DNA of 64,000 nt from assembly GCA_934167495.1 (NCBI GenBank), contig CAKPKP010000007.1, positions 25,965-89,964 of the forward strand, read 5' to 3'. Made by a program: the position numbers and the translations under genes. This DNA is from an uncultured Clostridia bacterium (GTDB lineage: Bacteria > Bacillota > Clostridia > TANB77 > CAG-508). Positions 35,832 through 45,501 of this stretch are shown here, piece after piece (within the stretch, counting starts at the first letter, position 1; each line of letters starts with the position of its first letter). Below the pieces are notes generated by a model that ran no database searches, had not been told where the DNA came from, and saw only the letters and a program-made list of their open reading frames with translations.

Positions 35832-38770
35832 GGTGGTACTAATGCAAAAACAGGTGCTGAAACTGGTACTAGTGTTGCTACACCAGCTGAAGCTGCTGCT
35901 GGAACTACTGGAGCAGGTACTGGTGCCACGGGGGCGGCTGCAGGAATATCCATATTACCATATATTTTAATAGCAATAGCAATAATAGTGGCAATAATAT
36001 TTATAGTAGGTGCAATAGCTTTTATAGTTAGTATGCCAGGAACTACTGTACAAAAAATACAAAAGCGGAATACAGAATATTATAGATAAATTTCAAAGTT
36101 TATTCATAGGAGCAGATAAAGCATATGTAAATGATGAAGACATAATAGGAGTAGCAGAATACTTGAATAATATGGGATATGAATTAAAAGGAAATGGTTT
36201 TATAAATCCAGGTGGTGCATTAGAGTTTGATAAAGATGATAAAAGTAAAATTACAAAAGTAGATAGCAAATATATATGGGCTTATTTGGTTTCAGATAAT
36301 GGAATATATATGGTTAAAAATAATAATGTTAATCTTGGAGACTTTTTTTCACATATATTTGACATTGAAAACTGGGGAGAAAACTGGGGAGCCGGAATGA
36401 TAAATTTTGATAATTGGTCTGTAGATAATTGGCTTGACAGTGTGAAATTTGATAGAGAAAACAAGGAAATGACAATTTCTATTCCAAATAAAGATGGATT
36501 AACATTGGCAAAAGACACAACTACATATAATATTGATGGTTGGGCAGGAAGATATGGAAAACCTCTAGAATTTTTACTTTCATTACATTTAGCTACAATG
36601 GCTCCAGATTTAACATATGAATTAGCAACTAATAAAAACTTTGAAACAACAGTTCATGTTAATATGCTAAAAGTAAAATTAAAAATTGAAACAGTTATAA
36701 ATGCAATTGGTGGTGCTCAATATACTGTTGAGGATTTTAAAAATAAAGTTGATCAAGGAGATGGAAATTTGCCAGTACAGTTTTTAACTCCTAAATATGT
36801 TGATGAAGATGGAATTGAAATTTATTATACATTTAGCGAAGTATATGAAGCTTTAAAAGAAGTAAATGATGAAAATTTTTGGACATATTTACCATATATA
36901 AAATGGGTAGAAAAACATTGGTTTAGAGATGTTTATTTTGATGTAGATGCAGAAGATATAAAAATATATACCAATAATGTAAAGGGGGAAAAGACAAGTA
37001 GTATAACAGTAGTGGAAAAAGAAGAAAAGGACGATGGAGAGTATTGGGATAAGTATAATTCATTAGACGAGTATGGATATAGTGATGAGTTAGCTACAAA
37101 AGAAATATCAGGAATTCATGTATATAGAATTGTAGAAGATGGAGATTATTCAGATCTTGAAAATTCAATATTAAATGGATCAATTTTGCAAAAATTTAAC
37201 ACAGAAGTAAATATAGAGGGATATAAAATTGTGCAAGTTGCAGATGCAGAAAGAGGTGTAACAAATAAAGCAATAAAAGATTTATTTGCAGAAAAATACT
37301 ATATATATGATGGAACAGAAATCACAGCAGATAATATAGAAAAAGCAGCATTAGCTAAAAATGATAATATAAAAAGAGAAATTTCAATTACTAGAGATTC
37401 TTTAGCAGCGTTTACAATATTAGAAAATACGCATACATTAGATGCAGATTATATTTATAAAGATTTGAAGGAACTTTTGGTAGAATTGAAGTATTTTAGA
37501 CAAGATGAAATGATAGGAGATAATATAAAAGTTTTGAAATGGCCAGTTCCAGAATATAACAAAGAAAATGGATATAAATTATGGCCAGATAGTGAAGTGG
37601 ATAAACCAGTATATGAATATGGTACATATATTACATCAAAGAGTAATTATGGAGATGATGGAAATGCAAAAATAAACAATACAAAAATTGCATCATTAGA
37701 ATTTGTACCAAGTGTGGAAACTTTAGAAGTTGCAGTTAATGAAGGTGAATCATCAGACGAGCAAAATCAAAGTACAAAAGAAAAAAATAAAGGATATGAA
37801 GCTGGAAAGCAAGTAGTTTCACCAGCAAATGGAAAGATAGAGACAACATCAGATGGTATAAAAATTACTATAGATGATAGCCAGGAATATATAACAAAAA
37901 ATGGAGAGAATATATGTAGAGGATATCAATTAGTAATGTCTGGATTTAACATAAGCAAAAGTTCTGGAGAAGTAAAAGCAGGAGAAAAGATTGGAACAAC
38001 AACAGATGAAAACATAAAACTTATTCTTTTAGATGAAGACAAAGCAGTAGTAGAGGATATTCAAGAATATATTATATTACCAGGAGAAGAAAAAGAAGAA
38101 AAGAACGTTACATATGGTGAAGGATATGATTTGGATCAATATGGTGAACAAGGAAATGGTAATAATAGTAATAATAACGGTGAAGAAAATAATGGTGGTA
38201 ACACAGGCAATAATAATGGTGGAGAAAATAATGGTGGCAACAATAATAGTAATGAAAACAATAACAATGGAAGTAGTACAGCAGAAATTAAAAATGATTA
38301 TAATGTAAATACAACCAGTGGTGAAAATGTGTTTACAAGAGAACAAATACTAAAAGCTGTTAAACAATACTATAGTAATCAAGAAGGAATTAAAAATATT
38401 GAATCTGCAATGGATGCTTTTATGAAAGTTCAAAACGAATATCATGTTAATGCAATATTTGCAATAGCTGTCGTAATAAATGAATCAAGTGCAGGTACAA
38501 ATTGGAATCTTATAAATCCAAATACATATAATTGGTATAGCGTAAAAAACAGTAGTGGTAATTGGAAAACATATTCTAGTTTTTCTGAAGCTACAATTGA
38601 TTTCGGTGGATTAATAGGAGGTATTGGTGGAAGAGGAATGTATTTCAGATTAGGAAAATACAAAGTAAGCGAAATAGCTTTAACATATTGTGATGAAGCT
38701 TGGGGAAGAGCAGTAAATAATACAATGACCAACATTATAAATAATATAAAATAAGTTTGGAGGGTACATT

Positions 38771-39310
38771 TTGAAAAAAAGAAAAAAAATAAAGATATTA
38801 ATATTTATTTTAACAGTTACATTAATAGTTTTAACAATAATATTGGTAAAATTAGTAAGTAAAAATAATACTAATAATGAAAAACAATATAACCCAAATA
38901 ATGTATCTTTCACGCCAACAGTAAAAACACAAGAAGAAAAAGATGATGAAGAACTCAAAATGATTCAAAATATGAATGAACGTTCTAGAATGCAATACTA
39001 TATTGGAAAATACATAGGATATATTCAAGAAAAAGAATATAAAAAGGCATATGACTTATTATATAATGAATATAAAGATACGTATTTTCCAAATATAGAA
39101 GTATATATAGATTATATTCAAGAAAAATATCCATTTGAATTAATAGCAGTAGAATACAATAATATAGAAAGACTAGGAGATACATATATATTGTGGGTTA
39201 ATGTAGTAGATGCCATAAATGGTAATCCAAATTCTGAGGAAAAATTAGAACAAAACTTTGTAATACGTGAAAAAGGTTTCAATGATTTTGTGTTATCATT
39301 TAGTAAATAG
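38771..39310 (+). CDS. Single-pass membrane protein, VirB8/TcpC-like candidate 1
   Basis: 179 residues from a TTG start with GGAGGG six bases upstream. Basic N-terminus, one membrane helix at about 6-27, then a domain of about 110 residues with KEYKKAYDLLYNEYKD followed by beta-rich sequence. The YxKAYxLL...F(E/P) pattern also occurs in the next gene and fits the NTF2-like fold used by VirB8 and TcpC, the bitopic scaffold proteins of T4SS. Similarity is faint and the claim rests on topology, paralogy with the neighbour and operon position. Confidence 0.6.
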   Translation: MKKRKKIKILIFILTVTLIVLTIILVKLVSKNNTNNEKQYNPNNVSFTPTVKTQEEKDDEELKMIQNMNERSRMQYYIGKYIGYIQEKEYKKAYDLLYNEYKDTYFPNIEVYIDYIQEKYPFELIAVEYNNIERLGDTYILWVNVVDAINGNPNSEEKLEQNFVIREKGFNDFVLSFSK

Positions 39311-39318
39311 GAGGCAAA

Positions 39319-40272
39319 ATGAGAACTTTTACAAATTTAAGAATAAAAATAAGAAATTTTTTTAAAAAGAATAAAATAATAATATTTATAGTAATAGGCA
39401 TATGGGCTTTACTGTTCATACTTAATAAATACCTTGCAAATATGAATATAGAAAAAGTACCAATAACAACATATGATCCACATGTTTCAGTTATGGATTC
39501 AACAAGTTCAGTACCAAAAGAACTTCAAGACCCTATTTCAAATATAATAGATGAATTTATAGAATATTGTAATAATAAAGAATATGAGAAAGCGTATAAT
39601 TTATTATCTGAAGAATGTAAAAATAACGAATATAGTAACATAAAAGACTTTGAAAAATATGTAAATAGAAGATTTCCTAATAAAAAATTATATTGTATAC
39701 AAGATTATTCAAATTTAAATGGAAAATATATATATCAAGTAAAAATATATGATGATTTCTTATCTACAGGATTAACAGATTCAGAATATAAATATTATGA
39801 TGAAAAGATAACAGTAGAAAAAGATTCTAATAATGAATTAAAAATATCTGTAGGAAAATATATAGAAACAACAGATATAAAAAGTGTCGCAGAAGATGAT
39901 TATTTGAAAATAGATATAAAAAATAAAACAGTAAAATATGATTCAGAAGTTTATCATTTAAAAATAACAAATCGTTCAGAGTATACAGTAGTAATAGCAG
40001 ATAATAATATAGAGGCAGAAGAAATAGTAATAAGTTTAGGATCTGAATATAGAAATAGAGCAGAGGCTTATTTAGATCCAGTAATTCTACAACCAGGAGA
40101 ATCTAAAGAATATGATTTTACATTTACAAAATTCTATGATGATGGAGATACATCACAATATATGATATTTAATGCAATAAGAGTAATGGAAAATTATACA
40201 GGCTCAGCAGAAGCTGCTGAAGAAGAAATAGAAAATGCAAAAACAAAATATAGTTTAAAAATTAAAATATAA
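39319..40272 (+). CDS. Single-pass membrane protein, VirB8/TcpC-like candidate 2
   Basis: 317 residues: basic N-terminus, one membrane helix at about 20-38, an NTF2-like-looking domain (about 70-170, NNKEYEKAYNLLSEECK) related to that at 38771, and a C-terminal beta-rich domain (about 190-315) with PVILQPGESKEYDF, typical of an extracellular immunoglobulin-like sandwich (DUF4352-like in character). It is the last gene of the T4SS operon, nine bases after the previous stop, and is followed by a terminator. A scaffold role is inferred. Confidence 0.6.
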   Translation: MRTFTNLRIKIRNFFKKNKIIIFIVIGIWALLFILNKYLANMNIEKVPITTYDPHVSVMDSTSSVPKELQDPISNIIDEFIEYCNNKEYEKAYNLLSEECKNNEYSNIKDFEKYVNRRFPNKKLYCIQDYSNLNGKYIYQVKIYDDFLSTGLTDSEYKYYDEKITVEKDSNNELKISVGKYIETTDIKSVAEDDYLKIDIKNKTVKYDSEVYHLKITNRSEYTVVIADNNIEAEEIVISLGSEYRNRAEAYLDPVILQPGESKEYDFTFTKFYDDGDTSQYMIFNAIRVMENYTGSAEAAEEEIENAKTKYSLKIKI

Positions 40273-40275
40273 ACA

Positions 40276-40312
40276 GAAAAACGTTCCTTTCAAACAAAAG
40301 GGAACGTTTTTT
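40276..40312 (+). terminator. Terminator of the T4SS operon
   Basis: AAAACGTTCCTTT pairs with AAAGGGAACGTTTT (one bulged base) around a short loop, then a T run. Confidence 0.85.
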
Positions 40313-40313
40313 A

Positions 40314-40455
40314 TATTATAGGAAAGTTCTCTGAACTTCCTATAATATAAATACTTTGTACAGAAATTTGCTTTGCAAATTTCGCACACGAACAAAGACG
40401 CGGACTTCAAAATGTTTTAATAAGTGCAAAAGTTATTAATGTCCGCTTTTGTTCT
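40314..40455. repeat. Dispersed three-hairpin element, copy 1
   Basis: Order of parts: hairpin TATAGGAAAGTT/AACTTCCTATA; spacer with ACTTTGTACAGAAATTTGC; small hairpin GAAATTTGC/GCAAATTTC; CGCACAC; then GAACAA...TTGTTC enclosing a variable stem, here GCGGAC/GTCCGC. Directly abuts copy 2 in the same orientation. No open reading frame. Confidence 0.85.
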
Positions 40456-40600
40456 ATTATAGGAAAGTTCTCTGAACTTCCTATAATATAAATATATTGC
40501 ACAGAAATTTGCTTCGCAAATTTCGCACACGAACAATTAAACGTGGGCTGAACTCTACAATTTAAAATATGGAAAAATTTAATCAGCCCACTATTGTTCT
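40455..40600. repeat. Dispersed three-hairpin element, copy 2
   Basis: Same order as copy 1 and almost identical up to GAACAA. The enclosed stem differs: GTGGGCTGA pairs with TCAGCCCA. Together with copy 1 it fills the intergenic space between the T4SS terminator and the pepF promoter. Confidence 0.85.
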
Positions 40601-40638
40601 TATATAAATAAATGTATCTAGATTTTAAAATATCCCCA

Positions 40639-40667
40639 TTGACAGATATAAATCAACTACATATAAT
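40639..40667 (+). promoter_or_regulatory. Consensus promoter of pepF
   Basis: A perfect TTGACA at 40639-40644, a 17-bp spacer, TATAAT at 40662-40667. It lies downstream of the first ATG of the open frame (40612), so the protein must begin later, at 40711. Confidence 0.9.
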
Positions 40668-40710
40668 AAAAGTAATAAAAAAGGAAATTATATTAAAAGG
40701 AGGAAAAAGT

Positions 40711-42492
40711 TTGGAAAATAGTGATTTAAACTGGAACTTAAGTGATATATTTAATGGGGAAAAAGATTATGAAAATGCAAAGATGGAATTACTAAAATTA
40801 CTATCTAGCATAAAATCATATCAAGGTAAATTGTGTGAGAATACTAATACACTGTTAGAATGTTATAATTTATTTGAAAAAGCATTAGAATTATATGAAA
40901 AAATTTATTCATATGGAATGCTTAAATATCATTTAGATATGTCAAATCAAAGTTCAATAAAATTATTTAAAGAAGTTGAAAAAATAAGCGCCGATTTTGC
41001 AATGGCTACATCTTTTATAGTGCCTGAAATAACTATGCAAGATGAGGAAAAAATAAGAGAATTTATAAATGATGAAAAATTAATAAAATATAAGAGAGTA
41101 TTAAAAGAAATTTTAGAAGATAAAAAACATGTATTAACTAAAGAGGAAGAGAGTTTATTAGCAAACTACTCAGAGATTTTTTCAAGTGCAGAAAACACAT
41201 ACGATACATTTACAAACGCAGAATTAAAGTATGGGAATATAGTAGAAGAAGATGGAAAAGAAATCGAATTAACAGATGCAAATTATTCACTATTTTTAAA
41301 GAGTAAAAATCAAAATATAAGAAAACAAGCATTTACTCTTATGTATGATGCTTATAAAAAATATATAAATACTATAACAGAACTATATTTAACAAGAGTA
41401 AAACAAAAAGTCATAACAAGCAAAATAAGAAAATATGAATCTTCACTTGAAAGTGCTGTTTTAAACGATGATTCTAGTATAAAAGTTTATGAGAATTTAA
41501 CATCTGTAATTGATAGTAATTTAAATGTAAATTATGAGTTTATGAAATTAAAAGAGCAAATGATAAATAACGATAAAATGCATTTATATGATATATATTT
41601 AAATCCAGTAGAGAAAATTCAAAGTAAAACTACTTTTGATAATTCTAAAAATGAAGTATTAGATGCATTATCAATTTTAGGACAGGATTATCAAGAGCTA
41701 TTAAAAGAGGCATTTAATAATAATTGGGTAGATGTATATGAAAAAACAAATAAAAGAAGCGGAGCATATAGCTTAGGTGTATATGGAGTACATCCATATG
41801 TATTGTTAAATTTTACGGGAGACACTAGAGATACAAGTACAATAGCACATGAACTTGGTCATGCAATGCATTCATATTATTCTAACAATAATCAAAACAT
41901 AATAGATTCAAATTATACAATAATGGTTGCAGAGGTTGCATCAACTGTAAATGAAATATTACTTGCTAATTATCAAATAGAAAATGAAAAAGATAAGAAT
42001 AAAAAAGCAGCATTAATATATGAAATGTTAGAAATGATAAGAGCAACATTATTTAGACAAACAATGTTTGCTGAATTTGAAAAAGAAATACATGATAAGG
42101 TAACAAAAAACGAGAGTTTATCATCAGAAGATTTATGCAATGTATATTATGATTTAAATAGAAAGTATTTTGGTGAATCTGTTATTATAGATAATGAAAT
42201 AAGATATGAATGGGCTAGAATACCACATTTTTATTCATGTTTTTATGTATATAAATATGCAACAGGAATTTCATCTGCAATAGCAATAGCTAGTAATATA
42301 ATAAAAGGTGTTCCTGGATATGTAGAACGTTATAAAAATATGCTAAAACTAGGGTGCAGTAAGAAATCTATAGATTTGTTAAGACTAGTTGATGTTGATT
42401 TGGAAACAAAAGAACCATATGAAAAAGCAATTGCATTTTTTAAAGAAAATATGGAAAAACTAAGACAAATATTTTTAGAAAATAATGCATAA
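40711..42492 (+). CDS. pepF: Oligoendopeptidase F, M3 family metallopeptidase
   Basis: 593 residues from a TTG start, placed 7 bases after AGGAGG and 44 bases after the consensus promoter; this matches the usual length of about 600. A cytoplasmic zinc peptidase that degrades short peptides. The zinc motif HELGH begins at about residue 380 in TIAHELGHAMHSYY, with the downstream Glu in VAEVASTVNE. The N-terminal helical PepF domain and the ending region RIPHFYSCFYVYKYATGISSA are family hallmarks. Monocistronic, with a new promoter for gdpP immediately after. Confidence 0.95.
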   Translation: MENSDLNWNLSDIFNGEKDYENAKMELLKLLSSIKSYQGKLCENTNTLLECYNLFEKALELYEKIYSYGMLKYHLDMSNQSSIKLFKEVEKISADFAMATSFIVPEITMQDEEKIREFINDEKLIKYKRVLKEILEDKKHVLTKEEESLLANYSEIFSSAENTYDTFTNAELKYGNIVEEDGKEIELTDANYSLFLKSKNQNIRKQAFTLMYDAYKKYINTITELYLTRVKQKVITSKIRKYESSLESAVLNDDSSIKVYENLTSVIDSNLNVNYEFMKLKEQMINNDKMHLYDIYLNPVEKIQSKTTFDNSKNEVLDALSILGQDYQELLKEAFNNNWVDVYEKTNKRSGAYSLGVYGVHPYVLLNFTGDTRDTSTIAHELGHAMHSYYSNNNQNIIDSNYTIMVAEVASTVNEILLANYQIENEKDKNKKAALIYEMLEMIRATLFRQTMFAEFEKEIHDKVTKNESLSSEDLCNVYYDLNRKYFGESVIIDNEIRYEWARIPHFYSCFYVYKYATGISSAIAIASNIIKGVPGYVERYKNMLKLGCSKKSIDLLRLVDVDLETKEPYEKAIAFFKENMEKLRQIFLENNA

Positions 42493-42505
42493 AAAACGGG
42501 CAAAT

Positions 42506-42534
42506 TTGACAATATAGCTAAAAAGCAGTATAAT
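42506..42534 (+). promoter_or_regulatory. Promoter of gdpP
   Basis: TTGACA at 42506-42511, a 17-bp spacer, TATAAT at 42529-42534; start codon at 42568 after AGGAG. Confidence 0.9.
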
Positions 42535-42567
42535 AAAAGATATTGTAATAATAGGAGAGAAAAATAT

Positions 42568-44580
42568 ATGCCTAATAAAGATGGTAGTGGAATAGAAAAG
42601 TTAGCCTCGAGGTCAAAAATATATTTAATTGTAATAGGAATAATATTAATAGTGTTATGTACTTATGATTTAAGGTGGATAATACCTTCTATATTAATTT
42701 TTGGGAGTTTAATATTATATTCTATATGGGTAAATGATAAAAAGAAAACTGAAATAGTAAATCATATTCAGGAAGTAACAGCAGATGTAAATGTTGCAAC
42801 AAAAAATACCTTAATAAATGCACCTGTTCCATTAATAGTAATTGAAACCGATGGAAATATAGTATGGAAAAGCAAAAAGTTTGTCACACAATTTAAAGGT
42901 ATAGAAATAAATCCATATTTAGATAGTATAGTAAAAGAGATAAAATTAGAGATTGAAAATAGTCAAGAAGAAATAGAAATAAAAAAACAAATTACAATCG
43001 AAAATAGAATTTATAATATTATAGGAAACTATACAAGAAGTAAAAAAAGAGATAAAAGAAAACAAAAAGAATATATTCTTACATTATATTTTATAGATGA
43101 AACAGAATACAATGAACTATTAGCTAAATATAATGATTCGCAAATTTGTATAGGTCTTGCAATGGTAGACAATCAAGAGGAAATAACACAAAGAATATTG
43201 CCAGAAGAACAACCGATAATAATGGCTGAAATAGACAAAATGATTTATGATTGGATTTCTTCAATAGGTGGATTAATAGTAAAAACTGAAAGAGATACAT
43301 TTGTTTATGCATTTGAAGAAAAATACTTAAAAGAATTTGAAAAAGATAAATTTAATATATTAGATAGAGTAAAAACAATAAAAATTGATTCTAAAATTCA
43401 AATAACATTAAGTATAGCAGTTTCAAATGAAGGAAAAACAAGTTATGAAAAATACAAATCTGCATTGTCAAGTATGGATATTGTATTAGGACGTGGTGGA
43501 GACCAAGCTATTGTAAGAAAAGATGGAAAATATAAATTCTATGGAGGAAAAACTTTAGAGGTTGAAAAAAGAACTAAAGTAAAAGCTAGAGTTATATCTC
43601 ATGCTATGGCTGAACTTATTCAAGAAGCTAAAAATGTAGTAATAATGGGACATAAAAATAGTGATATAGATTCTTTAGGTTCAAGCTTGGGAGTTTATAG
43701 ATTTGCTAAAACATTAAATAAAGAAGCATATATAGTAAATAATACAACTGGCTTAACACTTGGAAAATTTTTAAACGAATTATTAAAAGAAGAAGAATAT
43801 CAAAAAGCAATTTTGACTCCAGCAGAGGCTTTACAAAAAGTATCACCAAAAACATTGCTTGTAGTAGTAGATACACACAAAACAAGTTATGTTGAAGCAC
43901 CAGAATTATTAGAACGTACAGATAAAATTGTAATAATAGATCATCATAGAAAAGGAACAGATTTTATAGAAAATCCAATTTTATCTTTCCATGAAGTTTA
44001 TGCATCATCTGCTGCTGAACTTGTTACTGAAATAATACAATATTCAGAAAATATTGTACAAATTCCAACAATAGAAGCAGAAAGTTTATATGGCGGTATA
44101 ATGGTAGACACTAAAAACTTTACTTTTAAAACTGGTGTAAGAACCTTTGAAGCAGCAGCATATTTAAGAAAATTTGGTGTTGATATAATAAAAGTAAAGA
44201 AATGGTTCCAAAGTGATTTAGAAAGTTATAATTTAATTGCTGATGTAGTAAAAAGAGCAGAAATAATAAATGATAATATAGCAATATCAGTATATGATAG
44301 AGAAGATAAAGATGCAAACTTAATATGTGCAAAGGCTGCTGATGAGTTGTTAACTATAAGTGATATAACAGCATCATTCGTATTAGGAAATATGGGTGAT
44401 AAAATATGTATAAGTGGTCGTTCTATAGGTGATATAAATGTTCAAATAATAATGGAAAAACTTGGAGGTGGAGGACATATAACACTTGCCGGTGCACAAT
44501 TAGAAGGATTAACTTTACAAGAAGCAACAGATGAATTAATAATAAGAATAAATGAGTATTTAACAGAAATACAAGAATAA
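42568..44580 (+). CDS. gdpP: Cyclic-di-AMP phosphodiesterase GdpP
   Basis: 670 residues: two N-terminal membrane helices (about 18-52), a PAS-like domain (about 75-150), a degenerate GGDEF domain (about 170-300) and DHH/DHHA1 phosphodiesterase domains. Catalytic motifs: GHKNSDIDSLG near 361, VVDTHK near 433, IIDHHRKG near 456 and GGGGHITLAGAQ near 633. It hydrolyses c-di-AMP to pApA and so sets wall homeostasis, potassium balance and beta-lactam tolerance in Firmicutes. Domain order and length are normal. The order gdpP-rplI-dnaB is the conserved Firmicutes arrangement, although a promoter and a repeat element separate gdpP from rplI here. Confidence 0.96.
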   Translation: MPNKDGSGIEKLASRSKIYLIVIGIILIVLCTYDLRWIIPSILIFGSLILYSIWVNDKKKTEIVNHIQEVTADVNVATKNTLINAPVPLIVIETDGNIVWKSKKFVTQFKGIEINPYLDSIVKEIKLEIENSQEEIEIKKQITIENRIYNIIGNYTRSKKRDKRKQKEYILTLYFIDETEYNELLAKYNDSQICIGLAMVDNQEEITQRILPEEQPIIMAEIDKMIYDWISSIGGLIVKTERDTFVYAFEEKYLKEFEKDKFNILDRVKTIKIDSKIQITLSIAVSNEGKTSYEKYKSALSSMDIVLGRGGDQAIVRKDGKYKFYGGKTLEVEKRTKVKARVISHAMAELIQEAKNVVIMGHKNSDIDSLGSSLGVYRFAKTLNKEAYIVNNTTGLTLGKFLNELLKEEEYQKAILTPAEALQKVSPKTLLVVVDTHKTSYVEAPELLERTDKIVIIDHHRKGTDFIENPILSFHEVYASSAAELVTEIIQYSENIVQIPTIEAESLYGGIMVDTKNFTFKTGVRTFEAAAYLRKFGVDIIKVKKWFQSDLESYNLIADVVKRAEIINDNIAISVYDREDKDANLICAKAADELLTISDITASFVLGNMGDKICISGRSIGDINVQIIMEKLGGGGHITLAGAQLEGLTLQEATDELIIRINEYLTEIQE

Positions 44581-44581
44581 A

Positions 44582-44616
44582 TTAAAGGAAGTAAATTTTA
44601 TTTACTTCCTTTAATT
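44582..44616 (+). terminator. Terminator after gdpP
   Basis: TTAAAGGAAGTAAA pairs with TTTACTTCCTTTAA around a 5-base loop. Only a short T run. Confidence 0.75.
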
Positions 44617-44618
44617 GC

Positions 44619-44766
44619 TATAATAAGAAAGTTATGCAACTTTCCTATTATATAAATACTTTGTACAGAAATTTGCTATATGCAAATTTCGCACACGAAC
44701 AATTAAACGTGGGCTGAACATTATAATTTAAAATGTAGAAAAATTTAATCAGCCCACGATTGTTCT
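44619..44766. repeat. Dispersed three-hairpin element, copy 3
   Basis: Left hairpin AAGAAAGTT/AACTTTCCT around ATGC, then ACTTTGTACAGAAATTTGC, small hairpin, CGCACACGAACAA, and stem GTGGGCTGA/TCAGCCCAC closed by TTGTTCT. Compared with copies 1 and 2, the left stem differs (loop sequence and one arm) while pairing is kept. It lies just after the gdpP terminator. Confidence 0.85.
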
Positions 44767-44809
44767 TAAGAAACTACAGAATATTACAAACAAATATTTG
44801 CAAAAGCAC

Positions 44810-44838
44810 TTGATTTTTCTCTAGTATTGCGTTATAAT
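44810..44838 (+). promoter_or_regulatory. Promoter of rplI-dnaB
   Basis: TTGATT at 44810-44815, a 17-bp spacer, TATAAT at 44833-44838. The leader to the rplI start is about 115 bases, long enough for leader regulation, but no known structure is recognised. Confidence 0.7.
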
Positions 44839-44957
44839 TTGAAACATGAATTGATAATAGTAAATTGAATATAAAAATAGATGTACTTGAAAAATACATA
44901 TAATTATTATAGAATAAACAAAATTAAGAATTAAAATTATAAAATAGGAGGTATTAT

Positions 44958-45404
44958 ATGAAAGTTATTTTATTAGAAGATATAAAAGGGGTTGGAAAAA
45001 AGGATCAAGTAATTAATGCTAGCGATGGATATGCTAGAAACTTTTTACTTCCTAAGAAAAAAGCAGTAGAAGCTAATGCAGAAAATATGTCTAAACTTAA
45101 TGCAAAAAATAATTCTATTGCATATAAAAAAGAATTAGATTTAAAAGAAGCTAAAGTAATTGCTGAAAAAATGAAAAATATTGAATTAGTAATAAAAGTA
45201 AAGGCAGGAGAAAACGGAAAAATATTTGGAGGAGTTACTTCAAAGGAGATAGCAGAAGAATTAAAGAAAGCTCACAATATAGAAGTTGATAAGAAAAAAA
45301 TATTATTAAATGAGAATATTAAAAATCTAGGAAGATTTTCAGTTGATATTAAATTAAACGAAGGAGTAATGGCAAAATTAACAATAAGCATAGTTTCAGA
45401 GTAA
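44958..45404 (+). CDS. rplI: 50S ribosomal protein L9
   Basis: 148 residues, the standard length. The N-terminal L9 signature MKVILLEDIKGVGKKDQV and DGYARNFLLPKKKA is complete, followed by the long connecting helix and the C-terminal domain (KAGENGKIFGGVTSKEIAEEL). It binds 23S rRNA near the L1 side of the large subunit. Preceded by AGGAGG. First gene of the rplI-dnaB unit; no terminator is seen before dnaB. Confidence 0.98.
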   Translation: MKVILLEDIKGVGKKDQVINASDGYARNFLLPKKKAVEANAENMSKLNAKNNSIAYKKELDLKEAKVIAEKMKNIELVIKVKAGENGKIFGGVTSKEIAEELKKAHNIEVDKKKILLNENIKNLGRFSVDIKLNEGVMAKLTISIVSE

Positions 45405-45501
45405 AACTTATATTGTTAAGTTAATTTGCAGAGTATTTATATTATAAAAAACACTTAAGCTAAAATATGGAAAGAAAATATTAAACGGAAAGAGGCAGAG
45501 T

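Larger units (their letters stand above)
35187..38754 (+). pseudogene. TM-anchored M23-like/glucosaminidase wall hydrolase, apparent frameshift near 36060
   Basis: Two frames appear to be one gene. Frame one (35187-36089, 300 codons) is an acidic coiled segment, a poly-Asp run, Ser/Gly/Asn repeats and a C-terminal helix (ILPYILIAIAIIVAIIFIVGAI), stopping soon after. Frame two (to 38754) has good coding sequence from about 36064, well before any credible start, and lacks a signal. Its region near 37800-38090 resembles a degenerate LytM/M23 domain (SPANGKI, KAGEKIGTT) without the HxH metal site. The last 140 residues are a glucosaminidase domain (AIAVVINESSAGTNW, then NWYSVK). Joining needs one base removed in the A-rich stretch 36052-36064. 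Role: VirB1-like local wall cutting. Real frameshift, recoding and sequencing error are all possible. Confidence 0.7.

Noticed and set aside
18583..40272. An integrative conjugative element
   Set aside because: No relaxase, integrase, coupling protein or flanking attachment repeats were found in the window. The possibility is left open for sequence outside it.
40314..40600. Cloverleaf-like elements as tRNA genes
   Set aside because: No anticodon-arm, T-loop GTTCGA-type box or CCA end is present, and the inner loops are far too long.
40612..40710. N-terminal extension of pepF from the ATG at 40612
   Set aside because: The consensus promoter (40639-40667) and AGGAGG site (40698-40703) lie inside it, so translation must start at the TTG at 40711.
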